Assembly (NCBI RefSeq): GCF_008364685.1
Contig: NZ_VTTL01000006.1
Location: 124,001 to 188,000, forward strand
Length of the DNA stretch: 64,000 nt
From: Xanthobacter oligotrophicus
GTDB lineage: Bacteria; Pseudomonadota; Alphaproteobacteria; Rhizobiales; Xanthobacteraceae
Direction: 5' to 3'
The position numbers and the translations under genes are program-made. Under the pieces are notes generated by a model that was not told where the DNA came from, searched no databases, and saw nothing but the letters and a program-made list of their open reading frames with translations. Shown here in pieces: positions 23,447 to 34,599 of the stretch; position 1 is the stretch's first letter, and each line of letters opens with the position of its first letter.

Positions 23447-25117
23447 ATGAATGCTGCCCCGCCCGTTGCCCGTCCGGCCGATACGGCGCTCGCCTATCAC
23501 ACGCGCACCAAGCACAGCCTCAAGGCCTATGCGGCGGGGCCGGAAACCCTGGATTGGGACGCCCAGCCCAATCCCTTCCGGGAGTTCGAGGGCTGTCCGC
23601 GGCTCGCCCTGCCGCTGGCGGCGGAGGGGTTGGCGGTCACCTACGGCGAGATGGTCACGCCCGGCGCGGTTCCGGCGGCGCCACTGGATCTCGCCGGCGT
23701 CGCGCTGCTGCTGGAACTCTCCTTTGGTCTCGCCGGCTGGAAGCAGTACGGGCCGGATCGCTGGGCGGTGCGCTGCAATCCCTCCAGCGGCAATCTGCAC
23801 CCCACCGAGGCCTATGTGCTGGCGTCCAACGTTGCCGGCGTGCCCGACGGGGTCCATCACTATGTCAGCCGCGACCATGTGCTGGAGCAGCGCTTCGCCG
23901 CGCGGGCTTCGACCTCGGTCGCCTTTGCCAGCGCGTCGGGCTTTGCCATGCAGCGCAGCTTTGCGCGGTCCCCGGCGGGGCCGGCGCGGCTGCATCTGGC
24001 GCTGTCTTCCGTCCATTGGCGCGAGGCGTGGAAATATGGCGAGCGGGCGTTCCGCTACTGCCAGCTCGATCTCGGTCATGCCCTCGCCGGCGTGCGCTAT
24101 GCCGCCGCCTGCCTCGGGTGGAGCGCCCGCATGGTGGAGGGCGTGGGCAGCGCCGAGATCGCGCGCCTCGGCGGCTTCGACCGTGAAGCGGATTTCGCCG
24201 GGGCCGAGCGGGAGGATCCCGACATCCTCATCCAGATCACGCCGGGACCCTCCGTCGCTGTCACGCCGCCGGTACCGGACGCCCGCGGCTGGGTGGGGCA
24301 AGCCAATGTGCTGGACCGGCACAAGCTCTATCGCTGGCCGGTGATCGATGCGGTGAGCGCCGCCACCCATGGTGGTACGGGCGCGCCCGATCCGGCTCCG
24401 GCCGGCGCGAATGCGCTGCCGCCACGCGTGGTGACCAACCCAGCGAAGGCCTCCGCTGTCATCCTCGGCCGTCGCAGCGCCCAGCGCTTCGAGGCGAAGA
24501 ACAGCGCCATGCCGCAGGAGGTCTTCTTCGGCATGCTGGATGCGCTCCTCCCCCGGAATGATGCGCCCTTCGATGCCTGGGGCTTCACGCCGCGCATCCA
24601 CCCGCTGCTGTTCGTGCACCGGGTCGAGGGCCTTGCGCCCGGCCTCTATGCGCTGCCGCGGCGCGAGGGGATCATGGACGGGCTGAAGGCGGCGCTGCGT
24701 TCCGATTTCCAGTGGGTGAAGCCGGAGGGCTGTCCCGACCACCTGCCGCTGTACCGGCTGGTGGAGACCGACTGCCGGGGCATTGCCCGCACCATCAGCT
24801 GCCATCAGGCCATCGCCAGCGACAGCAGCTTCGCCCTCGCCATGCTCAGCGAGTTCGAGGCCACCGTGGCGGCTGATCCGTGGCGCTATCGCCAGCTGCA
24901 TTGGGAAGCCGGGCTCGTCGGCCAGGTGCTCTACCTGGAAGCGGAGGCAGCCGGGTTCCGGGGCACCGGTATCGGCTGCTTCTTCGACGACGACCTGCAC
25001 CGGCTCGTGGGGCTGGAAAACCTGGAGTTCCAGTCGCTCTACCATTTCACGGTGGGGCGCCCCGCCATCGACACCCGCATCACCACCGAGCCGGCCTATC
25101 CGGGCCGCTCGGCCTGA
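23447..25117 (+). CDS. Two-domain nitroreductase-fold protein (SagB/ThcOx type)
   Basis: A 556-aa protein made of two nitroreductase-fold halves of the SagB/ThcOx dehydrogenase family. The first half has NPSSGNLHPTEAYVLA and CQLDLGHALAGVRYAAA; the second has AVILGRRSAQRFEAKNSAMP, then QAIASDSSFALAMLSEF, HWEAGLVGQVLYLEAEAAG and GTGIGCFFDDD. Such enzymes use FMN, in peptide azoline oxidation or other redox reactions; no precursor-peptide gene is near. Similar proteins occur in nif clusters, with unknown role. It starts 3 bp after the nifO stop. Confidence 0.85.
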   Translation: MNAAPPVARPADTALAYHTRTKHSLKAYAAGPETLDWDAQPNPFREFEGCPRLALPLAAEGLAVTYGEMVTPGAVPAAPLDLAGVALLLELSFGLAGWKQYGPDRWAVRCNPSSGNLHPTEAYVLASNVAGVPDGVHHYVSRDHVLEQRFAARASTSVAFASASGFAMQRSFARSPAGPARLHLALSSVHWREAWKYGERAFRYCQLDLGHALAGVRYAAACLGWSARMVEGVGSAEIARLGGFDREADFAGAEREDPDILIQITPGPSVAVTPPVPDARGWVGQANVLDRHKLYRWPVIDAVSAATHGGTGAPDPAPAGANALPPRVVTNPAKASAVILGRRSAQRFEAKNSAMPQEVFFGMLDALLPRNDAPFDAWGFTPRIHPLLFVHRVEGLAPGLYALPRREGIMDGLKAALRSDFQWVKPEGCPDHLPLYRLVETDCRGIARTISCHQAIASDSSFALAMLSEFEATVAADPWRYRQLHWEAGLVGQVLYLEAEAAGFRGTGIGCFFDDDLHRLVGLENLEFQSLYHFTVGRPAIDTRITTEPAYPGRSA

Positions 25118-25137
25118 GGGACCTTCAGGAGCACGCC

Positions 25138-25929
25138 ATGAGAGAGCGCATTCCCTTCCGCTGCATCGGCGTCGAGGAGGCCGCATCCATCGTCGGCGAA
25201 GGCCGGGCCGTGCTGCTCGACGTGCGCGACGCCAATTCCTACGCCGCCAGCCATGTGGAGGGGGCGCGGAACCTCGCCTACTCCGCCCTGTCGGACGTTA
25301 TCGGCGCCACCCCGAAGTCGCAGCCGGTGGTGATCTATTGCTACCACGGCAACGCCAGTCGCGAATATGCCCAGACCCTGTCGGATTTCGGCTTCGCCCA
25401 GGTGTTCAGCGTCGATGGCGGCTATGAGGCGTGGCGGACCTTCGAAAGCGCCCGCGCGCCGGCGGCAACGCTCGATGCCGCCCTTTCCAATTGGCTGGTA
25501 AGCCTCGGCTTTCCTGCCGATGGCGTGAACGTGACGGCGGAAAATGGCATGACCCCGCTCATGAAGGCATCCCAGGAGGGGCTTGCCGACGTGGTGGGTG
25601 GCCTCATCGCCGCCGGTGCGGTGCTGGACGCCCGCAATGGGGACGGCAACACCGCCCTGTGGCTCGCCTGTGTCGGTAATCACCCGCACGTCATCGATGC
25701 GCTGGTGGATGCGGGCATCACCATCGACAGCCTCAACGACACCGGCGCCTCGTCGCTGATGTATGCCGCATCCGCCGGCAAGGTGGAGGCGGTTGAAAAG
25801 CTGCTCGCCCGTGGCGCCGACCCGCGTCTGGAGACGCAGGACGGCTTCTGCGCGCTGGATCTTGCGGCCAATCTCGAATGCCTGAAGCTTCTGCGCGCCG
25901 CCACACGGCGCGAGGCGGCGTCGGCGTGA
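25138..25929 (+). CDS. Rhodanese-ankyrin fusion protein
   Basis: A 263-aa fusion. Residues 1-100 are a GlpE-like rhodanese: LLDVRDANSYAASHVEGARN and the active loop YCYHGNASREYA with the sulfur-accepting cysteine. Residues from about 120 hold three ankyrin repeats (NGMTPLMKASQEGLADVV, NGDGNTALWLACVGNHPHVI, SLMYAASAGKVEAVEKLLAR). The rhodanese could mobilise sulfur for Fe-S work and the repeats could bind a nif client (inference). CAGGAG precedes the ATG at 25138. It is close downstream of the nitroreductase gene, probably the same operon. Confidence 0.9.
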   Translation: MRERIPFRCIGVEEAASIVGEGRAVLLDVRDANSYAASHVEGARNLAYSALSDVIGATPKSQPVVIYCYHGNASREYAQTLSDFGFAQVFSVDGGYEAWRTFESARAPAATLDAALSNWLVSLGFPADGVNVTAENGMTPLMKASQEGLADVVGGLIAAGAVLDARNGDGNTALWLACVGNHPHVIDALVDAGITIDSLNDTGASSLMYAASAGKVEAVEKLLARGADPRLETQDGFCALDLAANLECLKLLRAATRREAASA

Positions 25930-26043
25930 GGGCTTTGGCGAAGCGGTGCTTGCCGGCAAGCGCGTCTTTGTCCCGTAGACCGTCCCGCTCGGTCCATATA
26001 AGCCTCAAAGCTGTATCGGATCCGGCATAAGCGGGGGCGGCGC

Positions 26044-26886
26044 ATGACCTACAGATGGTGGACGCAGGCGAGAGTGGATGCCCTCCTCGCCGAGGACGCG
26101 CCCTATGGCGACCTCACCACCGAATCCCTTGCCCTCACCGGGCGCAAGGCGCGTCTCACCATGGCCATGCGGGCCGACGCCACCCTGTGCGGCGTCGAGC
26201 TGGCGCGGGACCTGTTCGTGACCGCCGGGGCCGAGGCCGATGTGCTCGCGGCCACCGGCACACGGGCGCCCGCGGGCGAGACCATCCTGATGGCGCAGGG
26301 GACCGCCGGCCCCATCTTTCGCGCGTGGAAGGTGGCGCAGACGCTGGTGGAATATCTCTCCGGCATCGCCACCCTCACCGCCGACATCGTGGCGGTCGCC
26401 CGAGCTGTCGCGCCGGATATCGCGGTGGTGACCACGCGCAAGACCCTGCCCGGCGCCAAGGCGCAGATGATCGCCGCCATCCGCGCCGGTGGCGCCTTTC
26501 CCCACCGGCTCGGATTGTCGGAAACGCTCCTGCTGTTTCCCGAGCACCAGGCTTTCCTCACCGACCCCGCCGCGGGCATCGCCACCCTGCGTCGCGCCGC
26601 CCCGGAGAAGAAGGTGGTGGTGGAGGTGAAGACGCTGGACGAGGTGGACGCGGTGCTGCCGGCCCACCCCGATGTGCTCCAGTGCGAAAAGATGCCCCCC
26701 GGTGATATCGCCGAGGTGGCGCGCCGCGTTGCCGCCCGCGCGCCGGATACGAAGGTGGCGGCGGCCGGCGGCGTGAACCTCGCCAACGCCGCCGCCTACG
26801 CCGTCGCGGGAGCCCATGTGCTGGTGACCTCCGCCCCCTATTGGGCGAAGCCTGCCGACGTGAAGGTGGTGATCGCCCCCGCCTGA
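26044..26886 (+). CDS. modD: ModD, NadC-like molybdenum-associated protein
   Basis: A 280-aa relative of quinolinate phosphoribosyltransferase (NadC). Conserved segments are DAPYGDLTTESLAL, VEYLSGIATLTADIV, VVTTRKTLPGAK, HRLGLSETLLLFPEHQ and AAAGGVNLANAAAYAVAGAH. The ModD subgroup is found in molybdate transport operons; its reaction is not established. Here it is next to nif genes rather than modABC, suggesting a link with nitrogenase molybdenum supply. GCGGGGGCGGCGC precedes the ATG. Confidence 0.88.
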   Translation: MTYRWWTQARVDALLAEDAPYGDLTTESLALTGRKARLTMAMRADATLCGVELARDLFVTAGAEADVLAATGTRAPAGETILMAQGTAGPIFRAWKVAQTLVEYLSGIATLTADIVAVARAVAPDIAVVTTRKTLPGAKAQMIAAIRAGGAFPHRLGLSETLLLFPEHQAFLTDPAAGIATLRRAAPEKKVVVEVKTLDEVDAVLPAHPDVLQCEKMPPGDIAEVARRVAARAPDTKVAAAGGVNLANAAAYAVAGAHVLVTSAPYWAKPADVKVVIAPA

Positions 26887-27074
26887 CACGATCTCGGGCT
26901 GCTGCGGTTCACACGCTGGAAACTGGTTTTCCGGGCTGGCCGCGGTGCCATTGTCCGCATGAATCCGGTTGTTCGGGCAATTGAACAAGAAAAACACCGC
27001 AGCGACCCGACAATGACTACGTAGTTATACGGAGGTTTGCGCGCTGAAAGCGTGGGCCTTCTCTGTCATGAACC

Positions 27075-27117
27075 TGTCGAACCCCACACAAGCCATCGGG
27101 CTGTCGCATTCGCGACA
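27075..27117. promoter_or_regulatory. Two NifA upstream sites
   Basis: TGTCGAACCCCACACA (27075-27090) and TGTCGCATTCGCGACA (27102-27117) match TGT-N10-ACA, 27 bp apart. The second is almost fully palindromic. Both lie 50-90 bp upstream of a near-perfect -24/-12 promoter. Confidence 0.85.
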
Positions 27118-27163
27118 TCCTTCCAGGTCCGTCTTTTCCGCTTGTTTTCAATAGCTTGAACAG

Positions 27164-27180
27164 GTGGCACGAGCCTTGCC
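27164..27180 (+). promoter_or_regulatory. Sigma54 promoter of iscA-like-nifV-cysE-nifW
   Basis: GTGGCACGAGCCTTGCC is a near-perfect -24/-12 promoter. The transcript start is predicted about 35 nt before the ATG at 27224. Confidence 0.88.
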
Positions 27181-27223
27181 AGTAACTTTGGCAGGGGGCG
27201 CTCAGGCGCAGGTGGACGGACTG

Positions 27224-27544
27224 ATGATCACGCTCACGACCAACGCTCTGTCGGCAATCAAGGCAGCCATGTCGTGCTCGGCGCAGGCGGACGGCCTGCG
27301 CGTGGTGGCGAAGGCCGGGTCCGGGGACGGTGTGAACTACCTGATGCATCTCGATAGCCGGGCGCGCGACGGCGACCTCATTCTCGAGCAGGGCGGCCTC
27401 AAGGTTTTCATCGATGGGGCATCCCGCTCGGTCGCGCGCGGCATCGTCATCGATTTCGTGGAGTCGGAGACGGTGCGCGGCTTCGTGTTCGAGGACGATC
27501 CGGCGGCGCTGATGATGATGGCAGGCGGCGGCTTGCGGAACTGA
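27224..27544 (+). CDS. IscA/HesB-like protein lacking cluster cysteines
   Basis: A 106-aa A-type carrier homolog. The fold pattern is clear: GLRVVAKAGSGDGVNYLMHL, LILEQGGLKVFID, GIVIDFVESETVRGFVFED. The three cysteines that bind Fe-S clusters are gone: GGCSG reads GSGDG and the C-terminal CGCG is AGGG. One cysteine remains near residue 18. It probably does not carry a cluster in the usual way. It is the first gene behind the strong sigma54 promoter and precedes nifV, where a functional iscA-nif stands in other diazotrophs. The start at 27224 matches the family N-terminus. Confidence 0.85.
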   Translation: MITLTTNALSAIKAAMSCSAQADGLRVVAKAGSGDGVNYLMHLDSRARDGDLILEQGGLKVFIDGASRSVARGIVIDFVESETVRGFVFEDDPAALMMMAGGGLRN

Positions 27545-27619
27545 CGAGGGTCCGGGCCCAGCCCGGTGGAGTTCATTCATCCCCCGCCGGCGCGGCGGGG
27601 GATAGATCGGAAGGGACCC

Positions 27620-28867
27620 ATGCTCGCGAAGTCACCATCGGCCATTTTGGCGCGCTCCAGCCGGGCCTCCGCGGATGCCAGCGGCGCTGCCGCCGGGACG
27701 GTGCCGGCCCGAACGGTTTTCCTGAACGACACCACGCTCCGGGACGGCGAGCAGGCGCCGGGCGTCGCTTTCACCCGCCGGGAGAAGATCGAGATCGCCG
27801 AGGCGCTGGCTGCGGCCGGCGTGCCGGAGATCGAGGCCGGCACCCCGGCCATGGGCGACGAGGAAATCGAGACCCTGCGCTCTATCGTTTCCCTCAAGCT
27901 GCCCCTGCGCGTCGCCGCCTGGTGCCGCATGAGCGAGGAAGACCTCTTCGCCGCGGTTTCCGCCGGCGTCACCTATGTGAACCTCTCCATCCCCACCTCC
28001 GACCGCCAGCTCAAGGGCAAGCTCAACCGCGACCGCGACTGGGCGCTGGGGGCCCTGCGCCATGTGGTGACGCTGGCGACCAAGCTCGGCTTCACGGCGG
28101 CCGTGGGCTGCGAGGATGCGTCCCGCGCCGATCCGGACTTCCTGTGCAAGGTGGCCGAGGTGGCGAAGGAGGCGGGCGCCTTCCGCCTGCGCCTCGCCGA
28201 CACGCTGGGTGTGCTCGACCCCTTCTCCGCCTACGCGCTTGTGCGGCGCGTGGCCAATGCGACGGACCTCGAGATCGAGTTCCACGCCCATGACGACCTT
28301 GGCCTCGCCACGGCCAACACGCTTGCCGCCGTCACCGGCGGGGCGCGCCATGCCAGCGTGACGGTGGCCGGACTCGGCGAGCGGGCAGGCAACGCGGCGC
28401 TGGAGGAAGTGGCCATCGCCCTGCGCCAGACCGCGCGCTCGGAGACCGGCATCGACCCGCAGGCGCTGCGGCCGCTGGCGCAGAAGGTCATGGAGGCGGC
28501 TGGCCGCCCCATGCCCCGCACAAAGGCCATCGTGGGCGAGGACATCTTCACCCACGAATCCGGTATCCACGTTTCCGGCCTGCTCAAGGACCGCGGCACC
28601 TACGAGGCACTCAGCCCGGAAATGCTGGGCCGCTCGCACCGGGTGGTGCTGGGCAAGCACTCGGGACTTGCCGCCATCCTCAAGGCCCTGTCCGACCAGG
28701 GGCTTGCAGTGGATGAGGCGCGCGGCCGCGCCATCCTTGCCCGGGTGCGCGACTTCGCCATCCGTTCGAAGAACTCGGTCTCCCCGGACGTGCTCAGGCG
28801 CTTCTACGAGGACAGCTTCACCGAAGAGGCGCTCAAGCGCCGCCACGCCGCAGTGATGGGAGCCTGA
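27620..28867 (+). CDS. nifV: NifV homocitrate synthase
   Basis: A 415-aa homocitrate synthase that condenses acetyl-CoA and 2-oxoglutarate to R-homocitrate, the organic ligand of FeMo-co. Motifs: LNDTTLRDGEQAPGV, metal-binding EFHAHDD, GLGERAGNAALEEV, FTHESGIHVSG and VVLGKHSG. The N-terminal 30 residues (serine/alanine rich) precede the catalytic domain; the ATG at 27620 follows GGAAGGGA. Its substrate 2-oxoglutarate links it to the suc block downstream. cysE follows after 3 bp. Confidence 0.96.
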   Translation: MLAKSPSAILARSSRASADASGAAAGTVPARTVFLNDTTLRDGEQAPGVAFTRREKIEIAEALAAAGVPEIEAGTPAMGDEEIETLRSIVSLKLPLRVAAWCRMSEEDLFAAVSAGVTYVNLSIPTSDRQLKGKLNRDRDWALGALRHVVTLATKLGFTAAVGCEDASRADPDFLCKVAEVAKEAGAFRLRLADTLGVLDPFSAYALVRRVANATDLEIEFHAHDDLGLATANTLAAVTGGARHASVTVAGLGERAGNAALEEVAIALRQTARSETGIDPQALRPLAQKVMEAAGRPMPRTKAIVGEDIFTHESGIHVSGLLKDRGTYEALSPEMLGRSHRVVLGKHSGLAAILKALSDQGLAVDEARGRAILARVRDFAIRSKNSVSPDVLRRFYEDSFTEEALKRRHAAVMGA

Positions 28868-28870
28868 CCC

Positions 28871-29647
28871 ATGATCATGGGAAGCCCGAAATGGCAGGGG
28901 ACCGACGTTCCGCTCGCCGGCGCGGCGGAGGCTGAGAAGGCGTCCGCCCTCTCGGTGTGGCGCCTCATCCGCGAGGACGTGGACTGCGTGAAGTCGCGCG
29001 ATCCGGCGGCCCGCAACACGGTCGAGATCGTGCTCACCTATCCTGGCGTGCATGCCGTGATCTGGCACCGGCTGGCGAGCCGGCTGTGGCGGCGGGGCAT
29101 CAAGTTTCCGGCCCGCTTCCTGTCCTGGCTGGGCCGCTTCCTGACCAATGTGGACATCCACCCCGGCGCCACCATCGGCCGGCGCTTCTTCATCGATCAC
29201 GGCGCGTGCGTGGTGATCGGCGAGACCGCCGAGGTGGGCGATGACGTGACGCTCTACCACGGGGTCACCCTGGGCGGCACCTCCTGGACCTCCGGCAAGC
29301 GCCACCCCACCCTGCGCGACGGGGTGCTGGTGGGGGCGGGCGCCAAGATCCTCGGCCCCATCACGGTGGGGGCGGGCTGCCGCATCGGCGCCAATTCGGT
29401 GGTGATCGAGGATGTGCCCCCGGCCATGACGGTGGTGGGCATTCCCGGCCGGGTGGTGAAGCCCATGGCCGACCGCCGACGCGTCGGCGACGGCCGCATC
29501 GACCTGGAGCATCACCTGATGCCGGACCCGGTGGGCGAGGCCATCGTCTCGCTGCTCGACCGGATCGAATTCCTGGAGGCGCGCCTCGCGCACCTGCAGA
29601 GCGAACGCCCGCGCGGCCGCAGCGCCACCGCGGACGAGGCGGCGTAA
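28871..29647 (+). CDS. cysE: Serine O-acetyltransferase, nif-linked CysE
   Basis: A 258-aa serine acetyltransferase making O-acetylserine for cysteine synthesis. Left-handed beta-helix repeats run from [20 protein letters not shown] through [20 protein letters not shown] to [12 protein letters not shown], with the catalytic His in IDHG. It is the cysE1 type found between nifV and nifW, likely raising cysteine for Fe-S clusters during nitrogen fixation. Starts at 28871 or 28877 are both possible. Confidence 0.95.
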   Translation: MIMGSPKWQGTDVPLAGAAEAEKASALSVWRLIREDVDCVKSRDPAARNTVEIVLTYPGVHAVIWHRLASRLWRRGIKFPARFLSWLGRFLTNVDIHPGATIGRRFFIDHGACVVIGETAEVGDDVTLYHGVTLGGTSWTSGKRHPTLRDGVLVGAGAKILGPITVGAGCRIGANSVVIEDVPPAMTVVGIPGRVVKPMADRRRVGDGRIDLEHHLMPDPVGEAIVSLLDRIEFLEARLAHLQSERPRGRSATADEAA

Positions 29648-29688
29648 AGGTTGGCAGCTTCGGCAAGAATGACGAAAAGGAGGTCGCG

Positions 29689-30030
29689 ATGTCGGTTGTC
29701 GACAAGCTGAAGTCCCTGCACAGCGCGGAAGAGTTCTTCGAGCTGCTGCAGGTGGATTATCAGCCGGAAGTGCTGCAGGTGCTGCGCCTGCACATTCTGC
29801 GGCGTATGGGCCAGTACCTCGTCTCTGCCGAATTCGAAGGCAAGAGCGAGGATGAGATCTTTTCAGCCGCCCAGTCCATGCTGGCGCAGGCCTATGAAGA
29901 TTTCATCAAGTCTAATCCGATGGCGGAGCGCGTCTTCAAGGTGCTGAAAGAGCACGATCCGAGCCGCCCACCCGAGCCCGGCCCGAAGCCCGCCTTCGTG
30001 CCCCTGACCTCCCTGAAAACGGGAAGCTGA
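29689..30030 (+). CDS. nifW: NifW nitrogenase-protective protein
   Basis: A 113-aa NifW. Conserved segments are LHSAEEFFELLQVDYQPEVL, VLRLHILRRMGQYL and ARVF-type ending VFKVLKEHDPSR. NifW binds the MoFe protein and helps protect or mature it under oxygen. A strong AAAGGAGG precedes the ATG. It is the last gene of the nifV operon and is followed by a terminator-like structure with a long loop. Confidence 0.95.
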   Translation: MSVVDKLKSLHSAEEFFELLQVDYQPEVLQVLRLHILRRMGQYLVSAEFEGKSEDEIFSAAQSMLAQAYEDFIKSNPMAERVFKVLKEHDPSRPPEPGPKPAFVPLTSLKTGS

Positions 30031-31936
<1,906 letters not shown>

Positions 31937-31947
31937 TCTCGACAGTG

Positions 31948-31975
31948 ACGGCGCGCCGCAGGGTGCGCCGTTTTC
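31948..31975 (+). terminator. Terminator after mdh
   Basis: ACGGCGC (31948-31954) pairs with 31965-31971, followed by TTTTC. Confidence 0.7.
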
Positions 31976-32088
31976 GTGCCGGCGGAACGACCGGCGAGGT
32001 GAAGGAGACGAATGCTCCCCTTCCGGGGACCCCTGCGGTGGCCTGAGGGCTGTCGCGGTTCAGGGTTCCTTCTGCGGTGGAAGCGGCG

Positions 32089-32126
32089 CGGACCATCTGG
32101 CCCCGCATTTTGCGGGGCGCGGTCCG
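32089..32126 (+). other. Two-tier hairpin in the sucC leader
   Basis: The outer CGGACC (32089-32094) pairs with GGTCCG (32121-32126) and the inner CCCCGC pairs with GCGGGG around ATTTT. It lies about 45 nt before the sucC ATG. It could be a leader regulatory structure or a weak attenuator; it matches no known riboswitch that I recognise. Confidence 0.4.
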
Positions 32127-32171
32127 TCCGGGGCGGGGGAGGGGCGTTTCGCAACCCTGAGGGACGCAGAG

Positions 32172-33374
32172 ATGAATATTCACGAGTACCAGGCCAAGGC
32201 GCTGCTGAAGAAGTACGGCGCGCCGGTCTCGCGCGGCGTGCCCGTGTTGAAGGTGGAAGACGCCGAGGCGGCGGCCAAGGAACTCGGCGGTCCGCTCTGG
32301 GTGGTGAAGTCCCAGATCCATGCGGGCGGGCGCGGCAAGGGCAAGTTCAAGGAGCCCGAGGCTGGCGACAAGGGCGGCGTGCGCCTCGCCAAGTCCATCG
32401 ACGAGGTGAAGACCTTCGTCGGACAGATGCTCGGCAACACCCTCGTCACCATCCAGACCGGCCCCGCCGGCAAGCAGGTGAACCGCCTGTATCTGGAAGA
32501 CGGCTCCGACATCGAGAAGGAGTTCTACATCTCCCTGCTCGTGGATCGCGCCACCTCGCACGTGGCCTTCGTGGTCTCCACCGAAGGCGGCATGGACATC
32601 GAGGAAGTGGCCCACTCCCATCCTGAGAAGATCGTCACCTTCTCGGTGGACCCGGTCACCGGCGTGCAGGGCTTCCACGGCCGCAAGATCGCCAAGGCCC
32701 TCGGCCTGACGGGCGACCTCGCCAAGCAGGCGGGCAAGCTCGCCGAGGTGCTCTATACCGCCTTCGTCGATACCGACATGGCGATGCTCGAGATCAACCC
32801 GCTGATCATCACCAAGGATGCCCAGCTGCGCGTGCTCGACGCCAAGGTCACCTTCGATTCCAACGCCATGTTCCGCCATCCGGAGCTCGCCGAGCTGCGC
32901 GACCTGACGGAAGAGGACGCCAAGGAAATCGAGGCCTCCAAGTACGACCTCGCCTATATCGCACTCGATGGCACCATCGGCTGCATGGTGAATGGCGCGG
33001 GCCTTGCCATGGCGACCCTCGACATCATCCAGCTCTACGGCGAAAGCCCGGCGAACTTCCTGGACGTGGGCGGCGGCGCCAATGAGGAGAAGGTGACGGC
33101 TGCCTTCAAGATCATCACTGCCGATCCGAACGTGAAGGGCATCCTCGTCAACATCTTCGGCGGCATCATGCAGTGCGACGTGATCGCGCGCGGCGTGCTG
33201 GCGGCCGTGAAGGCGGTGGGCCTGGAGGTTCCGCTGGTGGTGCGCCTCGAAGGCACCAACGTGGAAGAAGGCAAGAAGATCATCCGTGAGTCGGGTCTGA
33301 ACGTGATCCCGGCGGATGACCTCGATGACGCGGCGCAGAAGATTGTCGCGGCCGTGAAGAAGGAAGCTGCGTGA
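32172..33374 (+). CDS. sucC: Succinyl-CoA synthetase beta subunit
   Basis: A 400-aa ATP-grasp subunit of succinyl-CoA synthetase. [20 protein letters not shown] is the family start; [18 protein letters not shown] is the nucleotide-binding segment; [11 protein letters not shown], and [17 protein letters not shown] with [14 protein letters not shown] are typical of the beta subunit. With SucD it makes succinate and ATP or GTP from succinyl-CoA. The stop overlaps the sucD start. Confidence 0.97.
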   Translation: MNIHEYQAKALLKKYGAPVSRGVPVLKVEDAEAAAKELGGPLWVVKSQIHAGGRGKGKFKEPEAGDKGGVRLAKSIDEVKTFVGQMLGNTLVTIQTGPAGKQVNRLYLEDGSDIEKEFYISLLVDRATSHVAFVVSTEGGMDIEEVAHSHPEKIVTFSVDPVTGVQGFHGRKIAKALGLTGDLAKQAGKLAEVLYTAFVDTDMAMLEINPLIITKDAQLRVLDAKVTFDSNAMFRHPELAELRDLTEEDAKEIEASKYDLAYIALDGTIGCMVNGAGLAMATLDIIQLYGESPANFLDVGGGANEEKVTAAFKIITADPNVKGILVNIFGGIMQCDVIARGVLAAVKAVGLEVPLVVRLEGTNVEEGKKIIRESGLNVIPADDLDDAAQKIVAAVKKEAA

Positions 33375-34258
33375 TGTCCGTGCTTATCGACGCCAATACC
33401 CGTGTCATCACCCAGGGCTTCACCGGCAAGAACGGCACCTTCCACGCCCAGCAGGCCATTGCCTACGGCACCAAGATGGTCGGCGGCACCTCGCCGGGCA
33501 AGGGTGGCACCACCCACCTGAACCTGCCGGTGTTCGACACCGTGATCGAGGCGAAGGAGAAGACCGGGGCCGACGCCTCCGTCATCTACGTGCCGCCGCC
33601 CGGCGCCGCCGACGCGATCCTGGAGGCCATCGACGCCGAGATCCCGCTCATCGTCTGCATCACCGAGGGTATCCCGGTGCTGGACATGGTGAAGGTGAAG
33701 CGGGCGCTGTCGGGCTCGAAGTCCCGCCTCATCGGCCCCAACTGCCCCGGCATCGTGACCGCGGGCGAGTCGAAGATCGGCATCATGCCGGCCAACATCT
33801 TCAAGACCGGCTCGGTGGGCGTGGTGTCGCGCTCGGGCACGCTGACCTATGAGGCGGTGTTCCAGACCACGCAGGAAGGCCTGGGCCAGACCTCTGCGGT
33901 GGGCATCGGCGGCGACCCGGTGAAGGGCACCGAGTTCATCGACGTGCTGGAGATGTTCCTGGCGGATCCGAAGACCACGTCGATCATCATGATCGGCGAG
34001 ATCGGCGGCTCGGCGGAGGAAGAGGCGGCGCAGTTCATCGCGGACGAGGCGAAGAAGGGCCGCAAGAAGCCGATGGTTGGCTTCATCGCCGGCCGCACGG
34101 CGCCTCCCGGCCGCCGCATGGGCCATGCGGGTGCCATCATCTCCGGCGGCAAGGGCGGCGCCGAGGACAAGATCGCGGCCATGGAGGCGGCGGGCATCCG
34201 CGTGTCGCCGTCCCCGGCCCGTCTCGGCAAGACCCTCGTCGAGGTGCTCAAGGGCTGA
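33374..34258 (+). CDS. sucD: Succinyl-CoA synthetase alpha subunit
   Basis: A 294-aa alpha subunit. The CoA-binding region is [17 protein letters not shown], with [11 protein letters not shown] and the phosphorylated His in [11 protein letters not shown]. The ATG at 33374 overlaps the sucC stop (ATGA), giving coupled translation; an in-frame GTG one codon earlier is unlikely. Cytosolic. Confidence 0.97.
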   Translation: MSVLIDANTRVITQGFTGKNGTFHAQQAIAYGTKMVGGTSPGKGGTTHLNLPVFDTVIEAKEKTGADASVIYVPPPGAADAILEAIDAEIPLIVCITEGIPVLDMVKVKRALSGSKSRLIGPNCPGIVTAGESKIGIMPANIFKTGSVGVVSRSGTLTYEAVFQTTQEGLGQTSAVGIGGDPVKGTEFIDVLEMFLADPKTTSIIMIGEIGGSAEEEAAQFIADEAKKGRKKPMVGFIAGRTAPPGRRMGHAGAIISGGKGGAEDKIAAMEAAGIRVSPSPARLGKTLVEVLKG

Positions 34259-34599
34259 GTATCTCGGGCTGAGCGATCGGGCGCCCTCGTCCGTAAAGAG
34301 ATGAGGGCAGCCTGCCGTGAAGCCGGTTACGCCGCGCAATCGCCATGAAGTTCGGCGACTGGCGAGCGCGGTTTTAGGGGATGCGCCGCGACGGTCTTAC
34401 GGCCGGCCGCGGCGCATCCCATCTAAAGGTTGTCGAGCACCGCTGCTGAAGGCCGCCACGAGCCTCGCAGGGGTGAAAGGGCGCCCGGCGTGAGCCGGAC
34501 GCCGGATTTGTGGCAGACGAGCGGTCTTTGGGGCTTCATTTTCAGTGCAAAATGCGCTGAAGGAGTGGGAGGCGCCATCGACCATCCGGGAACAAGCCC
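34259..34599. other. Gap between sucD and sucA with a 13-bp hairpin
   Basis: GGGATGCGCCGCG (34378-34390) pairs with 34408-34420 across a 17-nt loop. No T-run follows. The rest has no gene. A separate sucA promoter may lie here. Confidence 0.5.

Larger units (their letters stand above)
26887..27223. other. 337-bp control region upstream of the iscA-like-nifV operon
   Basis: Contains the two NifA sites and the sigma54 promoter listed separately. The part before 27060 includes a 6-bp inverted repeat TTGTTC/GAACAA (about 26971-26990) and no gene. Confidence 0.6.

Noticed and set aside
22112-25186. A 1024-codon open frame on the minus strand opposite nifO and the nitroreductase gene
   Set aside because: It runs antisense to clear genes with high third-position GC, has no ribosome site and no family signature; it is a mirror of GC-rich coding DNA.
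26930-26995. Inverted repeat TTGTTC/GAACAA as a NifA site
   Set aside because: The TGT-to-ACA spacing is 12, not 10, and two proper sites lie closer to the promoter.
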